From Candidatus Thalassarchaeum sp. (GTDB taxonomy: Archaea; Thermoplasmatota; Poseidoniia; Poseidoniales; Thalassarchaeaceae): a DNA stretch of 47,310 nt. Below, piece by piece: positions 43,312 through 47,310 of the stretch (position 1 is the stretch's first letter; every line of letters starts with the position of its first letter). The position numbers and the translations under genes were made by a program. The stretch is from the NCBI GenBank assembly GCA_022449945.1, contig JAKURM010000007.1, positions 1 through 47,310 of the forward strand, in the 5' to 3' direction. The notes beneath the pieces are model-generated. The model was not told where the DNA came from, did not search any database, and saw only the letters and a list, made by a program, of their open reading frames with translations.

Positions 43312-43611
43312 ATGCCCACTGGTCTGCCCGTCGTCAGATTCTTCCGCGGCTCAGAAATAATAGGTTCAGCAGAGGCATCCCCTGGTGTTCCGTTGGTCGA
43401 TGTAGCAGAACAGGCAGGCATCGAAATTCCCACCAACTGCACTTCCGGTAATTGCGGCACGTGCCTAGTTAGACTAATCAGTGGAGAGGTGGGACTTCCA
43501 GAAGTGCTTCCCCCTGGACTTGACGAAGATCTAGTTTCGGAGGGTGGAATATTGACATGCTGTATTTCCCCATTGGAAAATTGCGACATTGATGTCAAAC
43601 CCCCCTTGTAG
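43312..43611 (+). CDS. 2Fe-2S ferredoxin (plant type)
   Basis: 99 residues. Cluster Cys are at 43, 48, 51 and 83 in NCTSGNCGTCLVRL and ILTCC, the C-x4-C-x2-C...C spacing of plant-type ferredoxins; GEV follows as usual. It should carry single electrons in the cytosol. ATG 43312 lies 7 bases after the TGA of the zinc-ribbon gene with a GGTGA site overlapping that stop. Its own TAG feeds the ribosome site of the next small gene. Confidence 0.9.
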   Translation: MPTGLPVVRFFRGSEIIGSAEASPGVPLVDVAEQAGIEIPTNCTSGNCGTCLVRLISGEVGLPEVLPPGLDEDLVSEGGILTCCISPLENCDIDVKPPL

Positions 43612-43622
43612 GTGATTAATTG
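43609..43622 (+). promoter_or_regulatory. Stop-overlapping ribosome site setting a TTG start (ferredoxin to 54-residue gene)
   Basis: TAGGTGATTAATTG: ferredoxin stop TAG, AGGTGAT site beginning in it, TTG 8 bases after the stop. Same spacing as at RpoF and Spt5, which argues that the short frame after it is translated. Confidence 0.6.
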
Positions 43623-43784
43623 TCGTATTTATCGGAACCCGACTTCCTAATGTCACTTGCAATTTCGACTTTGGGAATCTCTCTCATGTCGTGGTGGCTA
43701 TACAACAGAATTTCCCTGAAGCTAAGGGAAGTAGAGGAACGTAGCAATTGGGCGATTGACCCAACATCTGGAGAAAACGAGTGA
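43620..43784 (+). CDS. Small single-helix membrane protein, 54 residues
   Basis: The frame from TTG 43620 to TGA 43784 gives 54 residues. One hydrophobic helix (about 10-27, FLMSLAISTLGISLMSWWL) is followed by a basic then acidic tail (KLREVEERSNWAIDPTSGE), so a type with a cytosolic C-terminus is likely. It follows the ferredoxin by 8 bases through an AGGTGA site. Reality rests on that junction and the coherent membrane-protein design. No family recognised. It might anchor or accompany the ferredoxin; that is inference. Confidence 0.6.
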   Translation: MSYLSEPDFLMSLAISTLGISLMSWWLYNRISLKLREVEERSNWAIDPTSGENE

Positions 43785-43790
43785 CTAAAT

Positions 43791-44099
43791 TCATTGTTCG
43801 TTTACTGCCGAAGTCCATCTTTCAGATTGTGGGACCCCTACTACCTCCAAGTGGCATGCAAGAACTCCCTTCTGTTGCAATATCTCGCTTCTGAGATCAA
43901 TCAAATCACCCAAGCAGCAAGGACAGTGAGGATGAGCCGGCCTTATCCATAATTCTACAATTCCGGACTCGTCCACCTCGACTCCCTTCAGAATTGAAGG
44001 GTCCGTAATCGGAGTTCCGTGCGGCTCAACCCTCTTCCTCAGAATCCTTGCCAATCTCCTTTGAGCCTCGGATTTATTTCCTTTCACGATTTTGGACAT
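43791..44099 (-). CDS. DUF59 / MIP18-like protein (Fe-S assembly or metal-related)
   Basis: 102 residues from ATG 44099. The DUF59-type pattern is visible: LARILRKRVEPHGTPITD, then a beta strand pair (LKGVEVDESGIVELWIRP), AHPHCPCCLGDLIDLR and GVLACHLEVVGVP. DUF59 proteins help load Fe-S clusters; the usual single Cys is here part of a His-Cys-Pro-Cys-Cys cluster. The first part is basic. It starts one base after the M24 peptidase stop with CGGAG as ribosome site, so it is coupled to that gene. The family call is by pattern only. Confidence 0.65.
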   Translation of the reverse strand: MSKIVKGNKSEAQRRLARILRKRVEPHGTPITDPSILKGVEVDESGIVELWIRPAHPHCPCCLGDLIDLRSEILQQKGVLACHLEVVGVPQSERWTSAVNEQ

Positions 44100-44100
44100 T

Positions 44101-45387
44101 TCACCACTCCGAAACCAGAGGAAAATCACTCCCTGCAGTGAGGCACTCCATACCATCATCTACTCGGACCCATGTGTCTTCTGTTCCAATGGCCCCCTCT
44201 GGGTGTATGACTTTGGGCTCAATTGCCATCGTCCCACCCTTTGGAAGGGGACGATCAAAACCCCTTGCCACGACAGGGGTCTCGTCTAGTTCCAGACCCA
44301 CGGAGTGCCCTAGGAAACATGCTTGGTTTGGAGAAATCCCCATTAGGTGTTTTGAGTGACCCATTTCCGACGCCATTTCGATTCCATTATCCCATGATTC
44401 TGAGCACTCTTTGCCCTTTCCAAGCCAACCAACCAATCGGCGACCAATCTCACTCATGTCTTCTAGCCTAACCTCCCACTCAGATGCCAGTTTCCCTGCA
44501 GTAAACATCCTGGTGCAGTCAGAAACGTATCCTCTGTGGACATGGACTATGTCGACAAGAACGGGTTGTTTCTCTTTGACCACGTGGAAACCAGCACCTA
44601 GGGACGAAATAGGGCTTCCTCCAGAACCTCCAACGGCCGAGTCAAAGTATGAAGGAACGGCCCCAGATCTACCTGCTGCGATTACAACCCTGTCACAATC
44701 CATTGGCCATTTTCGCATCCTTATTCTTCCACCAAAACCAGCTACCCTACTAACTTCATCTGCTGCACCGGCCATCTCTAACTCGCTCTTGCCTAATCCC
44801 CCATTTTCGAAAACTGCATCAAACATCCTCTTGTTAATTGCCCCACTTTCCCGAATCATTGATATCTCCCAACTGGATTTTACCTCTCTTAGCTCATAGA
44901 GTAGTCCAGTGCAATCCGAAGGCTCTCCGGAAAACCCACTCATTTTAGATGATAGAAATCTCCAGCGATCATGTGGTATCTTTCCAGCCAATAGTGCCGG
45001 TTTGACGTTGCATCCAGCCCTGGTTAACTCTTCTCCGAGGGAAGACATCCGCGGATGGGGACGGATTTCGTGAGGGCAATCGACCCCTCCCCCTTCGAAT
45101 TCGGCCCGCTTCAAAGATCTCCTAACCCAATGTTCCGTTTGAATTCCCGAACCCTCTGCTCCAATAAGAAGTACAGAATCCTGCCTCCCCCCTGTTAGCC
45201 AGTATAGCTCTACAGGGTCGTCAATCAAGGCGGACTCTATCCGAGCATCTGCCAGTCTTGATGCAAGCCTTGCTTGCCTGTCTTCGAGTTCTGAGACTGG
45301 GACCCGCCAGTCTTCCCCTTCTGGGCCCGTTAGTCGGGATGTGGCCCATTCCATGTTTCCCCTTGGCTCGTCATATGGGAAAGGCAT
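44101..45387 (-). CDS. M24-family metallopeptidase (Xaa-Pro aminopeptidase-like)
   Basis: 428 residues from ATG 45387. An N-terminal creatinase-like domain (about 20-180) is followed by the pita-bread fold. Metal ligands are present: VLVDIVHVHRGYVSDCTRMF with two Asp, FLGHSVGLELDETP with the His, MAIEPKVIHP with a Glu, and GTEDTWVRVDDG with the last Glu. It should remove N-terminal residues, often before proline, using two metal ions in the cytosol. The frame reaches back to 45450, but that overlaps the divergent PGK gene, so ATG 45387 is preferred. DUF59 follows in the same transcript. Confidence 0.88.
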   Translation of the reverse strand: MPFPYDEPRGNMEWATSRLTGPEGEDWRVPVSELEDRQARLASRLADARIESALIDDPVELYWLTGGRQDSVLLIGAEGSGIQTEHWVRRSLKRAEFEGGGVDCPHEIRPHPRMSSLGEELTRAGCNVKPALLAGKIPHDRWRFLSSKMSGFSGEPSDCTGLLYELREVKSSWEISMIRESGAINKRMFDAVFENGGLGKSELEMAGAADEVSRVAGFGGRIRMRKWPMDCDRVVIAAGRSGAVPSYFDSAVGGSGGSPISSLGAGFHVVKEKQPVLVDIVHVHRGYVSDCTRMFTAGKLASEWEVRLEDMSEIGRRLVGWLGKGKECSESWDNGIEMASEMGHSKHLMGISPNQACFLGHSVGLELDETPVVARGFDRPLPKGGTMAIEPKVIHPEGAIGTEDTWVRVDDGMECLTAGSDFPLVSEW

Positions 45388-45441
45388 TTTGGCTCTGATG
45401 ATACCCAAATTGCTTCCACAACGGCCAAAGGGGGAATCTCG

Positions 45442-46719
45442 GTGGGTCATAACGTGGAAGGCGTGCTGTCGCTGGACGACGTCGACCTCCGAGGACGTAC
45501 TGTTCTTTATCGAGTAGATGTCAATTCTCCATTGGAACCAGCTTCTGGAAGAATTCTAGATGATGGTAGATTTAGGGCAATTGCTCCGACCTTGCAACGT
45601 CTTTACGGCTCCAGGGTAGTGGTGCTGGCACATCAGGGGCGCCGAGGGAAATCAGACTTCACTGTCAAAAGTGCTCATTGTGGGATACTTGAGGGCATTA
45701 CTGGCCGGCAAATCAAATTCGTGGAAGATATATGTGGGGACAAGGCAATTTCGGCAATAGAGTCCATGGAAGACGGGGAAGTCATTTTCTTAGATAATGT
45801 CAGGCTAAATGAAGAGGAGTATGGGACAAAATACGACTCAAATGAGGAAACAGAGTCCACAGAGTTGGTTTCACGTCTAGCATCGGTATCGGATGCATAC
45901 GTTACTGATGCATTCGCTGCCGCACATAGGAGATCACCAACTCTAACTGGATTCACCAGGTCTTTACCGTGTATCGCTGGAAATCTAATGGAGAGTGAGA
46001 TCGGGAGTCTAAGGACCGCTCTGAGAGAACCACCTAGGCCATATCTGGCCATCCTTGGTGGCGCCAAGTGTGATGACTCAATGAGAGTGGCAAGAAACTT
46101 AATCCAAAGGGGGAATATAGACAGGATTGCATTTGTTGGAGTTGCAGGAAATCTAATGCTATGGGTTTCAGGAAAAGACATCGGGGAGTGTAATAAGGAG
46201 TTCATCAGGAAGACCATGGGGGAAGATTTCGATTCGACGTGGACTATGGCGTTGGAACTTCACTCCGAGAATCCCGACATACTATTCCTGCCACATGATC
46301 TGGCAGTAGAGGTTGGTGGCCAACGCCAACCGATGTCCTTGGAGGATTTGCCAACTCAGAACCCCATCTATGATGTGGGAATAGAGACGCTGAGGAGTCT
46401 GAGGCCGATAGTTCAGGAATCTGGTTGCGTACTATGGAACGGCCCAGCCTCATACTTCGAACTTCCAGAGTTTGCATTTGGCACCATTGAAATCCTAAAC
46501 ATGTGTATTGAGACTGAGGCCATGACCATCATTGGGGGTGGACACACAAGTGCACTGGTCAACAGCAGGGGTGCTTCTGACAAGGTCACGCACAATAGTA
46601 CCGGAGGAGGCTCAACAATGAGCTTCCTTTCTGGTGATCCGATGCCGGTAATCGGCTCACTAAAGGAATCATGTTCAATATTCCGTGAAAAACTTGAAGA
46701 TTTGGGATTGGCAGTTTGA
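45442..46719 (+). CDS. pgk: Phosphoglycerate kinase
   Basis: 425 residues. Family signatures: RVDVNSPLEPASG at the N-terminus, DDGRFRAIAPTLQ, LAHQGRRG, FLDNVRLNEEEY, AFAAAHRRSPTLTGF, ILGGAKCDDSMRV, VLWNGPASYFE and IIGGGHTSALV. It interconverts 1,3-bisphosphoglycerate and 3-phosphoglycerate. Some sites differ from the bacterial consensus (GGAKCDDS for GGAKVxDK, NGPASYFE for NGPxGxFE), in line with archaeal forms. Start GTG 45442 follows AAGGGGGAA; GTG 45454 is possible. It reads away from the M24 gene and runs into the tRNA 4 bases later. Confidence 0.94.
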   Translation: MGHNVEGVLSLDDVDLRGRTVLYRVDVNSPLEPASGRILDDGRFRAIAPTLQRLYGSRVVVLAHQGRRGKSDFTVKSAHCGILEGITGRQIKFVEDICGDKAISAIESMEDGEVIFLDNVRLNEEEYGTKYDSNEETESTELVSRLASVSDAYVTDAFAAAHRRSPTLTGFTRSLPCIAGNLMESEIGSLRTALREPPRPYLAILGGAKCDDSMRVARNLIQRGNIDRIAFVGVAGNLMLWVSGKDIGECNKEFIRKTMGEDFDSTWTMALELHSENPDILFLPHDLAVEVGGQRQPMSLEDLPTQNPIYDVGIETLRSLRPIVQESGCVLWNGPASYFELPEFAFGTIEILNMCIETEAMTIIGGGHTSALVNSRGASDKVTHNSTGGGSTMSFLSGDPMPVIGSLKESCSIFREKLEDLGLAV

Positions 46720-46722
46720 TGG

Positions 46723-46796
46723 AGCCACTGGGGAGATTCGAACTCCCGGCCTTCTGATTACGAATCAGACGCTCTACCAGGCTAAGCTACAGTGGC
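46723..46796 (-). tRNA. tRNA-Thr (anticodon CGU)
   Basis: A 74-base cloverleaf on the minus strand. Acceptor stem GCCACTG pairs with CAGTGGC, discriminator U; the D arm is GCTT-AGCCTGGTA-GAGC; the anticodon stem TCTGA/TCAGA frames loop TTCGTAA with anticodon CGT at 46760-46762; the T arm is GGGAG-TTCGAAT-CTCCC. It reads ACG threonine codons. CCA is not encoded. No intron is seen. Confidence 0.96.
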
Positions 46797-46820
46797 AGCG
46801 TCGCGGCCACTTTGGCGATT

Positions 46821-46830
46821 GCCATAAGAG
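46821..46830 (-). promoter_or_regulatory. TATA box of tRNA-Thr
   Basis: CTCTTATGGC on the minus strand is centred about 30 bases before the mature 5' end of the tRNA, the expected place for an archaeal promoter element. The spacer to the next gene is only 50 bases, so few alternatives exist. Confidence 0.45.
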
Positions 46831-46846
46831 AATCGGTGAGTTGTGA

Positions 46847-47310
46847 CTACTTTAGTTTCTCAAGGTCGACGATTTGGCCAATTCTGGACTCTACGTCTAA
46901 CAGAATGGAATCTAGGGCCTCTTGGTCTCTGCCTTCTGCTCTCATCACTAGTATCGGCTCGGTGTTACTGGGCCGACAAAGGTACCATCCATCTTCGTAC
47001 TTGACCCTGATCCCATCGACCGTCGATAGAGGCATGTCGGAAAACGCCGTAGCAACTCTCCCCATGATTTCTTCCCTGTCACCAACCAAGGGTACCTTTC
47101 CTTCGTCCGTTGTCGGATATTCTGGCATGAATGCGAATCTTTCAGAGAATTTTGGACCCCCTTGTTCCGGAGCAGGGTCCCTTCCTACAATTCCCATCAG
47201 CCTAGCAGCGCAATATATCGCATCGTCAAAACCATCCCAGTGGTCATTCATGAAGAAGTGACCAGACATCTCTCCTGCCATGGGCGAACCAGGATTCTCC
47301 CTAAGCTCCA
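46847..47310 (-). CDS. Phosphomannomutase/phosphoglucomutase, C-terminal part (5' partial)
   Basis: About 154 residues are visible and the frame stays open to the right edge, so the start lies outside the window. The piece LRENPGSPMAGEMSGHFFMND holds the sugar-binding GEMSGH motif of the alpha-D-phosphohexomutase family, split here between the lead and the ATG at 47281, which is an internal Met. The last domain carries the phosphate-binding block WYLCRPSNTEPILVMRAEG (family RxSNTEPxxRxxxE). The enzyme moves phosphate between C1 and C6 of mannose or glucose, feeding glycan synthesis. The phosphoserine loop is beyond the window. Confidence 0.9.
   Translation of the reverse strand, partial: ELRENPGSPMAGEMSGHFFMNDHWDGFDDAIYCAARLMGIVGRDPAPEQGGPKFSERFAFMPEYPTTDEGKVPLVGDREEIMGRVATAFSDMPLSTVDGIRVKYEDGWYLCRPSNTEPILVMRAEGRDQEALDSILLDVESRIGQIVDLEKLK

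Noticed and set aside
1-47310. CRISPR arrays, insertion sequences, prophage genes, rRNA genes
   Set aside because: No regularly spaced direct repeats, transposase or integrase motifs, viral structural genes or rRNA were found; the only tandem repeat is the protein-coding one at 1-1394.

Overview
The window looks like a piece of a marine euryarchaeal genome, most likely Marine Group II (Candidatus Poseidoniales). It is archaeal because it encodes eL21, RpoF/Rpb4, Pus10, the archaeosine enzyme RaSEA, Spt5, archaeal-type SecE, P0/P1 stalk proteins, FtsZ and a DUF655-KsgA cluster. It is gene-dense: spacers are almost all under 130 bases and none exceeds 300. GTG and TTG starts are common, GGTGA-type ribosome binding sites occur inside operons, and TATA boxes sit about 25 bases from first genes, suggesting leaderless mRNAs. 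The Marine Group II placement is inference from gene style, not from a search.

Layout. 1-3445 (+): the end of a Cys-rich repeat surface protein, a threonine aldolase and a secreted thioredoxin-like protein. 3470-13484 (+): two overlapping giant genes resembling AddB and AddA (helicase-nuclease), then an M20 peptidase. 13551-14177 (+): a coiled-coil protein. 14183-16712 (-): a hexapeptide-repeat membrane transferase and a UMF1-type MFS protein. 16828-21334 (+): RaSEA, two membrane proteins, and a YchF-type GTPase. 21337-28684 (-): a secreted acidic protein, then a long translation/division block read AK6-like kinase, CDP-alcohol phosphotransferase, FtsZ, SecE, Spt5, L11, L1, L10, L12 and an unknown protein. 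28740-36435: a CAX antiporter (+), an amidohydrolase and a FAH-family enzyme (-), then DnaJ-like, RND/MMPL and a small membrane protein (+). 36440-37828 (-): SRPBCC-epimerase fusion. 37956-43784 (+): DUF971, Pus10, then eL21, RpoF, DUF655, KsgA, a zinc-ribbon protein, ferredoxin and a 54-residue membrane protein. 43791-45387 (-): DUF59 and M24 peptidase. 45442-46719 (+): phosphoglycerate kinase. Then a tRNA-Thr(CGU) and the end of a phosphomannomutase, both (-).

The most unusual content is in the stalk operon. Its Spt5 carries an extra N-terminal domain that reads as a Nudix fold with a broken catalytic box, and the next gene encodes only the C-terminal, rRNA-binding half of ribosomal protein L11. 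Also notable: an AddAB-like pair in an archaeon where both subunits carry a nuclease motif framed by four cysteines (Fe-S type), a recurrent TAG-GGTGA-TTG gene junction that sets three start codons, a membrane protein that partly resembles heme-copper oxidase subunit I but lacks its histidines, and an eph-receptor-like repeat surface protein. No CRISPR array, insertion sequence, rRNA or integrated virus was seen.
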